Part shown: one piece after another, positions 21,870 to 33,012 of the stretch | How positions within the stretch are numbered: the stretch's first letter is position 1 | How the letters are laid out: every line of letters begins with the position of its first letter | DNA from: Triticum aestivum | Taxonomy: Eukaryota > Streptophyta > Magnoliopsida > Poales > Poaceae | Length of the DNA: 64,000 nt | Direction of reading: 5' to 3' | Assembly: GCF_018294505.1 (NCBI RefSeq) | Contig: NC_057796.1 | Location: 186,954,270-187,018,269 of the forward strand | Position numbers and translations under genes: made by a program | Notes under the pieces: generated by a model | Databases searched by the model: none | Seen by the model: only the letters and a program-made list of their open reading frames with translations | What the model was told of the DNA's origin: nothing

Positions 21870-23050
21870 TGTCGGTGTGGAACGACACCTATGGGATCGC
21901 AAGAATCCCTAGTACGGTTGCCGGGGTGCAGGGTTGCATGGAGAGCAGGGCTAGTAGACAGCACAAGGATCGTTTACCCAGGTTCGGGCCGCGAGGATGC
22001 GTGAAACCCTAGTCCTGCTTTGGTGGGTGTATTTCTGAGAGTTCTTGAGCTCTCGAACTAGCTGTGGTCAGTGCGTGGTTCGAAAGAGCCGAATCCTTCT
22101 CCAGTATGCCATGGGCCTCCTTTTATAGTTGAAAGGGGCTCCCACAGTGACACACAGGAGGTGGAAAGGCGTATAGTGTCCTGAGCTTATCGCTCGTATT
22201 ACAGGACAAGACGCATTTAATGCGTAGCTTAGGTGTCCCCTTGCTTTATTGGGGACGGGGGCGAGGCCCGTCCCGTCCGTCGCCACTCCTCCTCGCCTTG
22301 ACACGCGCCCTGGCCAGTGAGGTGCGTGGTGCCATGTAGGGAGGCAGGCAGCTGAGGTGGCGCAGTGGCGGAGCCTTCACGAAGATCTGCATGCCGCCAC
22401 GCAGGCGCTCGATGAGTTGGCCTGGGAGTTGCATGTTGCCACGCAGGTGCCCGCCCAGCTGGTTGGGCTGGCAGCTGCATGTGAACGGTGGTGGAAGCTT
22501 GGTTGCCGCGGGCCTGGCGGTGGCCCCGCTGGTGTCCTTGGCGAGGGCCTCGCCGGGTGGCCCGGCAAGGGTCTTGCCATGGCGCGTTGTCGTCCCCGGC
22601 AAGGATCTTGCCGGGGGTCTGGTGGCCTTCCTCGGCAAGGATCTTGCCGGGGATCGTTGTCTTCTAATCCACGTCTGATCTTGAATATGTCTTCACAAAG
22701 ATCTGCATGCCACCACAGAGATGTCTTCCCGAGCCCTGGCCCCACGTCGATGATGGCGTTGGGGACCGTGGGCTCAAGGGTGGCTTGCTCTGTTGGTGTG
22801 GGGCGAGCTGTCCCGGCAAGGATCTTGCCGGGGCCACTGAGGCTGCCCGGCAAGGGTCTTGCCGGGGGAACCTGCTTTGTCCCTCTGCTCTTTGTTGTCT
22901 TGGCCTTGGCATTGCTTTGATTGTCTTGGGCTTCGGTCTTACATTGGCTCACCTCCCCTTTTCTGCTTGGTGTGGCCGTGGGCGCGGCTCCGACTACCCG
23001 TGCACAGGTAAAGGGGTACAAAGGTGTGCCCCTCTTTTTGTACACCGACA
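21870..23050 (-). repeat. 5' LTR of Gypsy-A
   Basis: Carries an 8-bp terminal inverted repeat TGTCGGTG…CACCGACA. The TATA box (CTATAAAA, minus strand) is at 22128-22121, about 260 bases from the primer-site end. Internal 'GGCAAGG(A/G)TCTTGCCGGG' motifs are repeated at least six times between 22540 and 22870; they are partly self-complementary and could fold. Confidence 0.93.
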
Positions 23051-23055
23051 CGGCG
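23051..23055. repeat. Target-site duplication of Gypsy-A (right)
   Basis: CGGCG, identical to 11740-11744. Confidence 0.92.
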
Positions 23056-23430
23056 ACAGGCGCCGGTGCTGCAAAGTGTGCAATGAAGAGGCCGCGCAGC
23101 TCTTCCCATGGCAGGTTGAGCAGATAGGCGCGCGGCGCGCCCGCGAGGGCCATGGGGAACCAGCTAGCCATGACCTTGCCGTCGCCTCCAACTTCTAGAA
23201 CGGCCTCCTCGTACGCCAGCAGGAAGGTCGACGGATCCGCCGCACCGTCGTAGCGCGACGGCATCTCCGGCTTGAACTTGGGCGGCCACTGCACCTGCTG
23301 CAAGGCGGGGGTAAAAGCTCTGAGCCCCCTGGCACCGTCCCGGTCGTCCGTTGGCCCAGTTGGAGGAGCGATGCCGGCCGTGGGGACCGCACAAAGATAT
23401 GGTGTCGGAGGAGAGACGAACCTCTATGCA
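23056..23430 (-). pseudogene. Gag N-terminal part of Gypsy-B, cut by Gypsy-A
   Basis: Reads VQWPPKFKPEMPSRYDGAAD, PSTFLLAYEEAVLEVGGD, VMASWFPMALAGAPRAYLLNLP and then AHFAAPAPVAV, where Gypsy-A begins. This is the start of a retrotransposon gag core. The matching downstream part of B lies left of 11740. In the present sequence the frame runs on by chance into the LTR of A. Confidence 0.8.
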
Positions 23431-23449
23431 CCCCCTACCTGGCGCGCCA
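23431..23449 (-). other. Primer-binding site of Gypsy-B
   Basis: TGGCGCGCCAGGTAGGGGG directly after the LTR end. Same site as in Gypsy-A, although the LTR bodies differ. Confidence 0.8.
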
Positions 23450-23451
23450 AA

Positions 23452-24350
23452 TGTCGGATTTCGGGTTCCGGCAAAACCCTTAAGGTTCGAACACCGGGGT
23501 GCGCACGAAGATCTCTCCCTCCCCCAGCTCACTCACTCGCCACGATCTCAAAGCTCAGCACGTCGAACTCGAAGAACAGGGGACACAAGAGTTTATACTG
23601 GTTCGGGCCACCGATGTGGTGTAATACCCTACTCAAGTGTGGTGTGGTGGATTGCCTTGTAGGCTGGGGAAGAACAAGTACAAGGGAAGAACAGCCTCCT
23701 GAGGAGAGGTGTTCTTGTGCTCGGTGAGCTTGTGTGTTTTATGGTGGTCCAAATCTCTCCCCCCACTAAGGTGGTGGCTAGTCCTATTTATAGAGGCCCG
23801 GGTCCTCTCCCCAAATGTTAGGCGGGAAGGGATCCCACAACGGCCAATTTGAAGGGGGACAGATAGTACAAGCTATCCTGACAAAAGGTGGTCTTCGCCT
23901 GCCAAAGACTCTGGTGGTGACGTCGTCGTGGGTTCCGCGATGACCTCTATCCTGCCGTCCTGCTGGTCTTGGTCTCGTTGCACCGATATGGAAACCTTTG
24001 CCTGATGCCTCGGGACTCCTCTCCTGCGCTTGCCTCTGTAGCACCAAAGAGGCAGCGGGTACTCTGCGCCCGCTGGCGCCCGCCTGACGCCTGCCTGGCC
24101 TTGGTCGTCATGGCTCACGTCACGGGAACCTAACGAGGTGCCGCTTGCCTTGATCTCTCCGCTCCTCGCAAGCCAGCCTAGGGAGGCTGCCCCTGAGAAG
24201 GTCTTGTGTCGTCCGCCTCGCGAGGCTTGGCCCCTCGCGAGGGTCTTGAGTGTTTGCTGCTGAAGATGGGCCGTACCAGGCCACTGTTGGAGCCACGCCG
24301 TGGGCCGCAGGCAGGCAAGTCTGGGGACCCCCGTTCCCAGAACGCCGACA
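23452..24350 (-). repeat. 5' LTR of Gypsy-B
   Basis: 899 bp, starting TGTCGG and ending CCGACA, so it has a 6-bp inverted terminal repeat as in Gypsy-A. TATA box CTATAAATAG (minus) at 23793-23784. The copy expected at the other end of the element is absent. Right of it the sequence enters the LTR end of element D. Confidence 0.8.
23784..23793 (-). promoter_or_regulatory. TATA box of the Gypsy-B LTR
   Basis: CTATAAATAG on the minus strand, placed in the middle of the LTR as expected for a U3/R boundary. Confidence 0.6.
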
Positions 24351-24374
24351 ATCGGGACCCTCACCTCTATCAAG

Positions 24375-24383
24375 TGGTATCAG
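24375..24383 (+). other. Primer-binding site of element D
   Basis: TGGTATCAG two bases after the LTR end; this is the start of the site complementary to initiator methionine tRNA. Confidence 0.7.
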
Positions 24384-24602
24384 TTTTCAGGTTGCTTGGA
24401 GAGAATTTCCAGTTATCCCTAGATTAGATTTATTTTCTTACCTATTGACAGAGAAAAAGCCACAAAAAAAGTTAGATCTATTAATCCTTTGTCCTAGCCA
24501 GTCTGAGCCTTTGCAATTTTCTTTTCATAGTTCATTTTCACAATCATAGTTGAGGTCGTTCACATCTTCGCTTGATCCAATCTGCATCTTATCTAGTTTG
24601 TC

Positions 24603-24727
24603 TTGGAAAGAGGGAGAGAAAAAAAGGCAGAGAGAAAAAAAAGAAGAGAACAAAAGTTAAAAAAAGTCATAGAAAAAAAGGAGAGAAAGAAAAAGAAAAA
24701 AAAGTGAGAGAAAAAAAGAGAAGAATT
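24603..24727 (+). repeat. Purine-rich low-complexity tract
   Basis: A-rich stretch with GAGAGAA motifs over about 125 bases in the leader of element D. The following sequence to about 25756 has no gene that I can support and looks like a long untranslated leader. Confidence 0.8.
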
Positions 24728-25756
24728 TTTTTCCGGATCTATCTAGAATCAATCTCGTACCTGAATTCGGATTGGAATCTGTTTTGCGTACTGTTCAGTA
24801 AAACAGGCATATCTTTTTCATACGAAGTCCATTTTGGCTCCAGAAGTACTCAAATTAAAGCTAGCGACGAGACGCATCTGAATAGTTGCAAAAGCTAGTT
24901 CAATATTTGGCGTCTCAAAATCGGCTTCTAAACAGGTCTTTTTTCCCTCCGAAATTTGCGCATACAGTTTGTTCCAGTTTTTCAGGCCAGTTTTAGAATT
25001 CTTTGATTCCTCATATCAATTCGGAATTGAGTGATTCTTTTTGCATTGGAAAGCTTGAGTTAGTAGCATTCTTTGAAACAAAATATCAGAAAAGTGGCTC
25101 AAACTTTTCAAGAGGTAAGTTGGAGAGAGAGTTGTTGTATATCCTGCTTGGTAGTTGTTTTTCATCATTATCTTTACTGCCGTTGTGATCTTCACTTATA
25201 TCTTGCTGTTCAGAGCTACTTAGTATCCATCATTGATGCTAGTTGTGCTACGCTGTGACCTCATTAGTGTTCTAGGCTCGCGTCTCTTGTCCGATCTAGC
25301 CTAGGACCAGCACATTACCGTCGTTGAGCGTTTATTCAACATTGCATCTTTGAACTGATTATTGCTAAAATTTTGCTACCATATATAGCCAACCCAGCTC
25401 CACATATTTCTACATCGTGTATACGTACGTTCCCCTGGCAATCACTTTACACAATCTTTGGAGTTATTTGACACCGCTGGTTGCCTGTCACCACCTGCTG
25501 CATGGTAAGAACTTGTAAGATATTGATATTTGCTTTACTGTGAGCACTTTACAACCACATGCTAGTAGTTCATAGGAACATTATTCTCGAATTTTGTTTC
25601 TTGTTTCACTAATCATGACAGGTTCCGGAGATAGAAGTTCTTGGACGACGGACACATCTTCACCATCACGAGAGTTGGGACAACACACATAATCACATGG
25701 TCAGGTTATCTCTTTACCGTCATTTGAGGGTAGATTTAATCATCCTATTTATCTAG

Positions 25757-26249
25757 CTTGGGAGCTCGAAGTAGAACAAGTTTTTAATCACCATGACTTT
25801 TCTCAACTTGAGCGAGTACGAGCTGCGACAAGAGCATTTACTGGTTTTGCTTCTATTTGGTGGAGTGTGCATTGTAAGAAAAACATTGATAACCAACCCA
25901 CAACTTGGAAAGATTTGAAAGATGTAATGAGACAACAATTTTTCCTCCTTACTATCGTCTTGAATTGCTTCGCAAATTTGAACAATTTAAACAAGGCAAC
26001 AACACTGTTCATGCTTACTATCAAGAGTTCAAATCTTATATGCATCATTGTGTCGTAGAAGAATCTGAGGATGATACAATGAATAGATTTTTTGGTGGTC
26101 TGAACCATGATATTCAGGCAAGATTTCAGTATATTCCTCTTTGCATTACTGGTATGTATGTTCGTGCTTGTACCTTTGAGAGACAGTTACAGGAGGATGC
26201 ATTGGGTGACTACAACAACTACTATTCCAATTCTTGCTCACTACCATAG
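25757..26249 (+). pseudogene. Gag-like protein of element D
   Basis: Matches a retrotransposon gag core: AWELEVEQVFNHHDF, FTGFASIWW, WKDLKDVMRQQF, then after a one-base loss in a T run near 25942, PPYYRLELLRKFEQF, NNTVHAYYQEF, DDTMNRFFGGLNHDIQARF. It ends in YYSNSCSLP and a stop at 26247-26249. No zinc knuckle follows. Gag would package RNA. The copy is broken by the shift. Confidence 0.75.
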
Positions 26250-27232
26250 GTTGATTCCTCCACCGTTGCACCTACTAGAGGAGCCACATCTCAGATTGTG
26301 AGTGCGACATCATCTCAAGTGTATGGTACATTGTCATTGTCCATACCTACATCAGCTATGTCTTTGCGACAAGGTAACAGTAAAGGTATTGATTATATAA
26401 CTTCACATGAGAATGATGCATGCCTAATTAACTTAAATACATCATGTGTTGAGTTACCTGTTGATTTGAGCACGCCACCTATTTTAGAGAATCATGTTAC
26501 TGTCATGAATGCATCATGTGATCAAACAACTGAAATACCAACAATTTTGAGTGCACCCATTGAATTAACTATTGATGTCAAAGAACTATGTGAATCGAGA
26601 AATAAATCAGATTTGGATCAAATACATTTTAAAATAATTGTGCCAATGTTTAATCATTTTGATATGACCTCTAATCTTGGTGATCATTCTGTGTCAAATG
26701 ACTTATTGCATGTTTTCTTATTTAAGCATATTGTAGCATGTAAATTTGATGCATGTAAGGTTTATTCACCAATGTTGGGGTGGTTTAATGCTGAATATTG
26801 TCAATCTTTTGATATGAATAAGAGCTTCACTTATATGTGCAAACTGAGTTGCAATATTTTCATGTCTTCTACTTCCTGCGATAATATTTTGGCTTTATAT
26901 TTTATGAACTATGAAAGTTATCATGTATACATGTGTCATATGTGCAAAAATCAAGGGAAGTAAAAATGGATGACATATACATATACAACATGTACACCGT
27001 GTCTCTTTTGTTAGCCACATTTCAGATTAAGCAACGCCGAGGATGGCTTTGTTTTCAAGAAGGGGAGGATGATGAGGACATGACTACCTTGGATACGACC
27101 AAAAATATTGCATACATGTATATTTGTGAGGTGACTTCTAATGCAAACTATGCAATAATTTATTTATGTCATCCAGGACAAAAATACTTCACAAAATTTT
27201 GTGCCATGCCTAATTGCAGGTGTATGGGACAT
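26250..27232 (+). pseudogene. Unknown reading frame of element D after gag
   Basis: An open stretch from 26298 to 26963 (with an in-frame extension back to 26250) of about 220 residues, rich in Ser, Thr, Asn, Cys and Met, with no catalytic motif that I recognise (ENDACLINLNTSCVELPV, SPMLGWFNAEYCQSFDMN, TSCDNILALYF). A second short frame (26933-27235) reads YIYNMYTVSLLLATFQIKQRR and GEDDEDMTTLD. Both look like decayed parts of one gene of a non-autonomous Gypsy family. The purine tract near 27252-27270 could be the polypurine tract before the 3' LTR. Confidence 0.5.
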
Positions 27233-27312
27233 TAGTACAATCCACATATGAAGATAAGGGAAAAAGAGAAGTTTATGTGATATTCAAAAAGTCCTCTCAC
27301 GTCACTTTTGGG

Positions 27313-27317
27313 CCAAG
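27313..27317. repeat. Target-site duplication of the solo LTR (left)
   Basis: CCAAG, identical to 31578-31582. Confidence 0.9.
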
Positions 27318-30300
27318 TGTAACACCCCGGATGTAACTTTCCATATTTGTAACTCCAACTCTTGCCATTTTCGGCTATGTGTTATGGTATTCCCTCCGTG
27401 GTTGGGTTTTGTCTTTCGTTTTGCATTTTGTTCATGTCATGCATCTCATATCATGTCATCATGTGCATCTCATTTGCATACGTGTTCGTCTCATGCATCC
27501 GAGCATTTTCCCCGTTGTCCGTTTTGCAATCCGACACTCCCACGTGCACCGGCGCACCCCTCTTGTTCCTTTTTCGTGAGCGGGTGTTAAACGTTCTTGG
27601 AATGGACCGAGTTTTGTCAAGTGGCCTTGATACACCACCGGTAGACCACCTGTCAAGTTTCGTTCCATTTGGGGGTCGTTTGATGCTCCTACGGTTAACC
27701 GGGTAACCGCAAAGGCCTTTTGTGTGTTGCAGCAAAACCCCCCTCCAAACAGCCCTATAACCCATCTAAGTCACCTCCATGCTCTCGGTCGTTCGATCAT
27801 GATCGTGTGGGCGAAAACCGCACTCCATTTGGAGTCTCCTAGCTCCCTATGCCTATATAAGCACCTCCCCCTCCGAAATTTGCGTCCAAACCCTAGCCTT
27901 CTCCTGCCTCTCGCCCGGCGAACATGTCCGCGCGCCGCCGGACGAAACCCGCCGCCGCCCCGCTCCAGTGAGAGGCCGGCACGTCAGCACCGCGCCGTCC
28001 CACCGCCACCGGCCCACCGGGCCCGTCCGCCGGCCCCCGCGGCCCGCGTCCCCGCACCCGCGGCCGCCCGCGCCCCACGCCGCCTACTCCCTCGGCTCCG
28101 CCCACGACTCCGCCGGCGACCCGCGCCGCCGCCTCGACCACACCGGCCCGCGGCCGCCCACGCCCGCCGACCGCCGCCGCTCCTCCGCGCCCGAGCGCGC
28201 CTCCCGCGCCCGAGCTCCACCCCGCCGGCGCGGCGACCCTGAGCCCGCGCGTCCGCCTCGCCGCCCTTCGCCGCCTCTTCTCTGGCCACCCGCGACGAAC
28301 TCCGGTGAGCCGCCCCGGTGAACCTTGAAGGACGCGCCAGATCTGGATCTGGAGGTTGACCCCGAAATCCCCTCGTTTTCTGCCAAGTCCTGAAGTTCTC
28401 ACGATATATTGCTCTGTTCATCGAATCATATCTCATTGCATACTGCTCCGTTTTGCATGCATGATATATTGAAATGTTCGACTCGAGATGCTCTTCATTT
28501 TGTTACATTGTTCCATGCTCGTCTTAGTTCATCTTGATGCCCAAATCTCTGGTGCAAGAGTGCTATATGATGTTTACTGCTGTTATTTATCAGAACTGGT
28601 GATTTGTTATTTTTGTTGCAATTGATGTGTGCATCTTATGGGCATGAGCTCTACAGGTGTTTTGATCTATATCATGCCATATTTACAGAGGTGTATGCTA
28701 TGAATTTTTGTGATCTATGTGGTGACTAGCACAAGCATGCAAACTAGGCTTCGTGATATTTCTGTTTCCAGGGACTTGGGATTTTTGCCAAGTCTGTTAC
28801 TGCTGTTATTTTGTTGCCATGTATCCATGTGTCTACAGTGAGAGCTATGCTTCTTTTGGGCATGTTCAGTAAGGATGTTTTGTAGATATAGTTGTGCTCT
28901 CTCCATCCATGCCCCTGTTTGAAATTATTGAGTGTCCTAGTATGTCTTAATCTTGCTCTACTTTTGCTATAAAATATCCCTGGCAGATTGTTAACATGAT
29001 ATTCAATTTTGCCAAGGTTTTTGTAGTTGTTCTATACATGATATGAAGTTGATCTTGCCATGGTTAGCTTAATAAACATGCCATCTTGCTGTAGGTATGC
29101 TTGTTTTGTCATGCGTTGCCTTGCGATGAGTGAATCAAGCTCACAAAGATGCCCTCATAATATCTGTTAATGCCATGTTCTGTTTTCTGCCAAGTCCGAA
29201 ACCTGTTAACGAAACTTGTTATGTTTACATGGGTGCCATCATATCTTTTGATCCTTTTTTGGCTCATGGTCAGTAAGGGACTTTTGTTCTATGCATTTAG
29301 TAGATTCATGCCATCCCTTGTTTTGCTATGTTAAGTTCCTGTAGCATGTTGATTACTTGCTCTAAACATTGCTACCTGATGCTGTTTCAGCCATGTCCAG
29401 TATTTTCTCCAAGTCTGTGAACCTGATATCTTTTGCACTTTTGCCATGCTTGTTTGAACCTGTTATTGTGTGATCTAGCCGTAGCTCAGTGTTCATCTTT
29501 TGTCAAGCATCTTCGGTAGCTTACTGTCATATGCTTTGTTGCTATGTTGGGGTGCTGTAGCATAGTTACTTGATGTATTCTAAGTGCTATCATGCTGTTA
29601 ATCGCAGAATCGTGTCATTCTTGTTATGCTCGCCATTTGCAAACCGTGCATCCGTTTCCGGTGATCTTTATATCGATTTCGACCGAAATCATCTCATCTT
29701 TCCAGTGGCATACTTGGTTTGCCAAGTTACTGCATGGTTCATCCTTTTTCTTCCGGAGCACGCATATGCATCGCATATCACATCTCGCATATCATGCATG
29801 TATTGCATCATGTTGCTTGTGCATTTCCCGTGATTGATTATGGTTCCATTGCTTGTGTCTTGCTGTGGGTAGAGCCGGGAGAAGAGTTCGTGAACGAGGA
29901 ACCTGTTGAGTACGCTTACGAGGATCAAGCTTTCGACAACTCTGAGAACCTTGCAGGCAAGATGACCATACCCTCGAAATCACTTCTATCTTTGCTTTGC
30001 TAGTTGTTCGTTCTATTGCCATGCTGCACTACCTACCACTTGCTATCTCATGCCTCCCATATTGCCATGTCAAGCCTCTAACCATCCTTTCCTAGCAAAC
30101 CGTTGTTTGGCTAAGTTACCGCTTTTGCTCAGCCCTTCTTATAGCGTTGCTAGTTGCAGGTGAAGTTGAAGTTGGTTCCATGTTGGAACATGGATATTTT
30201 GGAATATCACAATATCTCTTATTTAATTAATGCATCTATATATTTGGTAAAGGGTGGAAGGCCCGGCCTTATGCCTGGTGTTTTGTTCCACTCTTGCCGC

Positions 30301-31577
30301 CCTAGTTGCCGTCATACCGGTATTATGTTCCTTGAGTTTGCGTTCCTTACGCGGTTGGGTGATTTATGGGACCCCCTTGACAGTTCGCCTTGAATAAAAC
30401 TCCTCCAGCAAGGCCCAACCTTGGTTTTACCATTTGCCACCTAAGCCTTTTTCCCTTGGGTTTTCGCGAGCCCGAGGGTCATCTTTACTTAAACCCCCGG
30501 GCCAGTGTTCCTCTGAGTGCTGGTCCAAACTAGAGCACGGTGCGGGACCGTCCCTTGGCAACTTGGGTTAGGTTGGTACCTGTAAGCTTCGCTTATCCGG
30601 TGTGCCCTGAGAACGAGATATGTGCAGCTCCTATCGGGGTTTGTCGGCACATTCGGGCGGCTTTGCTGGTCTTGTTTTACCATTGTCGAAATGTCTTGTA
30701 AACCGGGATTCCGAGACTGATCGGGTCTTCCCGGGAGAAGGTTTATCCTTCGTTGACCGTGAGAACTTATGATGGGCTAAGTTGGGACACCCCTGCAGGG
30801 TATTATCTTTCGAAAGCCGTGCCCACGGTTATGAGGCAGATGGGAATTTGTTAATGTCCGGTTGTAGAGAACTTGTCACTTGACTTAATTAAAATACATC
30901 AACCGTGTGTGTAGCCGTGATGATCTCTTCTCGGCGGAGTCCGGGAAGTGAACACGGTTTGAATTATGCATGAACGTAAGTAGTTTCAGGATCACTTCTT
31001 GATCATTTCTAGCTTCGCGACCGTTGCGTTGCTTCTCTTCTCGCTCTCATTTGCGTATGTTAGTCACCATATATGCTTAGTGCTTGCTGCAGCTCCACCT
31101 CATTCCACCATCCTTTCCTATAAGCTTAAATAGTCTTGATCTCGCGGGTGTGAGATTGCTGAGTCCTCGTGACTCACAGATTCTACCAAAACAGTTGCAG
31201 GTGTCGACGATTCCAGTGCAGATGACGCAACCGAGCTCAAGTGGGAGTTCAACGAGGAACGTGGTCGTTACTATGTTTCTTTTCCTGATGATCAGTAGGG
31301 GTGCCCAGTTGGGACGATCGGGGATCTAGCATTTGGGGTTATCTTTTTTTCATTTGGCTTTGACCATAGTCGGTCTATGTGTGAACTTTGGATGATGTAT
31401 GAATTTATTATGTATTGTGTGAAGTGGCGATTGTAAGCCAACTCTCATTATCCCATTCTTGTTCATTACATGGGATTGTGTGAAGATGACCCTTTTTGCG
31501 ACAATACCTACAATGCGGTTATGCCTCTAAGTCGTGCCTCGACACGTGGGAGATATAGCCGCATCGTGGGCGTTACA
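27318..31577 (+). mobile_element. Large solo LTR (4260 bp) of a Gypsy-type family
   Basis: Starts TGTAACACCC, ends GGGCGTTACA, giving a 6-bp inverted repeat TGTAAC…GTTACA, and is flanked by a perfect 5-bp duplication CCAAG (27313-27317, 31578-31582). A TATA box TATATAA lies at 27853-27860, followed by a C-rich leader. No internal domain, primer site or second LTR is present, so it is a solo LTR left after unequal recombination, or one very long LTR. LTRs of this size are typical of the LARD-like Sukkula or Erika groups of Triticeae; the family is not verified. Open frames inside are short or low in complexity (Pro/Arg-rich near 27900-28400) and I do not call genes. Confidence 0.85.
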
Positions 31578-31582
31578 CCAAG
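31578..31582. repeat. Target-site duplication of the solo LTR (right)
   Basis: CCAAG, identical to 27313-27317. The flanks join smoothly across element D. Confidence 0.9.
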
Positions 31583-32315
31583 AGAAGATAGAGTCCAAGT
31601 CTCTCACGTTCTGGATTCAGATTCGGACTGCACAGACATACCTGACTCAAAACACCAATAACTCTTTCATACGGACTCCGAATTGGGTGATTATTTTTTT
31701 GTTTGAAAGTAGATTTCGTTTTCTTTCCAAACCAATTGGATTCAACTTCAAATTCGTCCGGGGCATGGAGAAATTGACGAAACAATCTGACATCGCAGCA
31801 GAATCCGAGTCAAACTACAAGTCCAAAGGTGTTGCATCACCTCCACTTGGGCCCATGGGCCTTGTATGACCTAGGGTTGGTTTTAGGATGCCTTGGGACG
31901 TCCTCCCGCCTCCTTGGCCGCCACCCCTTGATCCTATATAAGTTGATCCATCTAGTTGCTTTTCTCCGTGGATTTGTTTAGTTAAAAGTTAGCCATTGCA
32001 ACTTCGTGTACTTCGTTTGTGTCCAACGACCAGACCAAGACCGCTCTCGAATCCCCACCATTATCAATACTTCATACATATTTGGAATATTCATATTGCA
32101 TTGTCATATTCTTGCTTGTTCTTCGATTGCATGCAGGAATAGACCTTCGTGGTCAGGCTGATCGTGCTTCTCGCATCGTCGGTAACCTCCCGGAGATTGG
32201 TTTAGCGATTGCTAAGGCGCAACGTCGTGCACGTTTGTAGTCGGATCGTCAAAGTCGACTCCACCAAATCGATAGTTATCATCTCATCGAAAGATCGGGA
32301 CCCTCGCCTCTATCA
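31583..32315 (+). repeat. 3' LTR of element D, part after the solo LTR
   Basis: A non-coding stretch with TATA box (CTATATAAG, 31934-31942). It ends CTATCA, the same end as the fragment before the primer site at 24372. The left boundary of this LTR is not resolved; it could begin shortly after the purine tract near 27270. Confidence 0.65.
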
Positions 32316-32607
32316 TCTTTCTTGTGAGATGCTCTGGTATGGAAGGTGCGAGCACCAAAACTTGTGCCAAACTTTACCAAAAATTTTCCATGCGATCGTG
32401 AGAGCATGCGACAATGACACAATGATTTTCGTTATTTTCCGGACTCTATATGCATTTCCTGAAATTAAAATACCAACAAGGCCTACGCCTCTAGCCGCAC
32501 CCTGCGGCCGAACTGTTTGAAGTATTTTCCCGTTTCTCGGACAATGAATGAAAACTAGCAAAGCGACACACAAATGATCTTGCTAACACCCACGTGTAGT
32601 TGCGGCT

Positions 32608-32663
32608 ATATATATATATGTGTATATATATGTATGTATATATGTGTGTATATATGTGTGTGC
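32608..32663. repeat. TA/TG-rich microsatellite
   Basis: Alternating TA and TG steps over about 55 bases inside the first repeat unit; absent from the other units, so it expanded locally. Confidence 0.85.
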
Positions 32664-33012
32664 AAAAAATGACTCAAATATAGCAAACGAGATCTCTTTT
32701 TTTGCATATCCAAAGTTTGAGATTGCTAGCCAGGCCTGTCGCCTGGTAAAATATACCGGAAAATCGAACCATAGGGTACAATCGTGATTTCTTACGGTGG
32801 AAAAAAATTGGAGGCGAAACGATGAACTCATGTTTTCATTCAAACGAAAATATGTTGTTAGCTAATGTAAATGTTTTCAAATAGCACACGGTTCACTCGC
32901 GAAAGCTATGTGTTCACTAAACCGTGGCCGATGCCCCCATCCACGCATGCGATCTGAGTCGTGCATTCTGATTGGCCAGAACCCAAACCCCACGGATCGT
33001 GTGTCTGCACAC

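Larger units (their letters stand above)
11745..23050 (-). mobile_element. Gypsy-A: complete Tat-like LTR retrotransposon, nested in Gypsy-B
   Basis: An 11306-bp element with two LTRs of 1180 and 1181 bp, starting TGTCGGTG and ending CACCGACA, and a perfect 5-bp duplication CGGCG on both sides (11740-11744, 23051-23055). On the minus strand the order is 5' LTR, primer site, gag, protease, reverse transcriptase, extra RNase H, integrase, antisense accessory gene, polypurine tract, 3' LTR. By eye the first 550 bases of the two LTRs differ at roughly 4%. The frames hold several stops and shifts, so it is not autonomous now. It landed in the gag gene of B, so it is younger than B. Confidence 0.93.
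5758..24350 (-). mobile_element. Gypsy-B: LTR retrotransposon, Tat-like, 3' end missing, split by Gypsy-A
   Basis: Minus-strand element with a 5' LTR at 24350-23452, primer site at 23449-23431, gag remnant, then (after Gypsy-A) protease, reverse transcriptase, an extra RNase H, integrase and an antisense accessory gene. A second RNase H after the ordinary one is the mark of the Tat lineage of plant Gypsy elements, and antisense extra genes are known in that lineage (for example maize Grande). No copy of its LTR is present on the left; the element ends within the leader of its antisense gene near 5758. The right flank starts ATCGG, inside the LTR of element D, but the partner duplication is lost. 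Confidence 0.8.
24351..32315 (+). mobile_element. Element D: Gypsy-type, non-autonomous looking, Sabrina-like
   Basis: A 22-bp remnant of the 5' LTR end (24351-24372, ATCGGGACCCTC…CTATCA) is followed by a primer site. The matching 3' LTR end (ATCGGGACCCTCG…CTATCA) lies at 32294-32315. Between them are a gag-like gene, a long Cys-containing reading frame without known domain, and a solo LTR of another family. No protease, reverse transcriptase or integrase is visible. From memory the second reading frame resembles the abundant Triticeae family Sabrina; this is not verified. Gypsy-B inserted into the 5' LTR, and the part further left is lost. Confidence 0.65.

Noticed and set aside
22377..23303. 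Long minus-strand frame of 308 codons across LTR and gag
   Set aside because: It joins the gag of Gypsy-B with the LTR of Gypsy-A by chance; only the first part is real gag.
24572..24898. Lys/Arg/Glu-rich frame
   Set aside because: Comes from the purine-rich low-complexity tract in the leader of element D.
27893..28436. Arg/Pro/Gly-rich frames on both strands
   Set aside because: GC-rich leader inside the solo LTR; composition alone keeps frames open.
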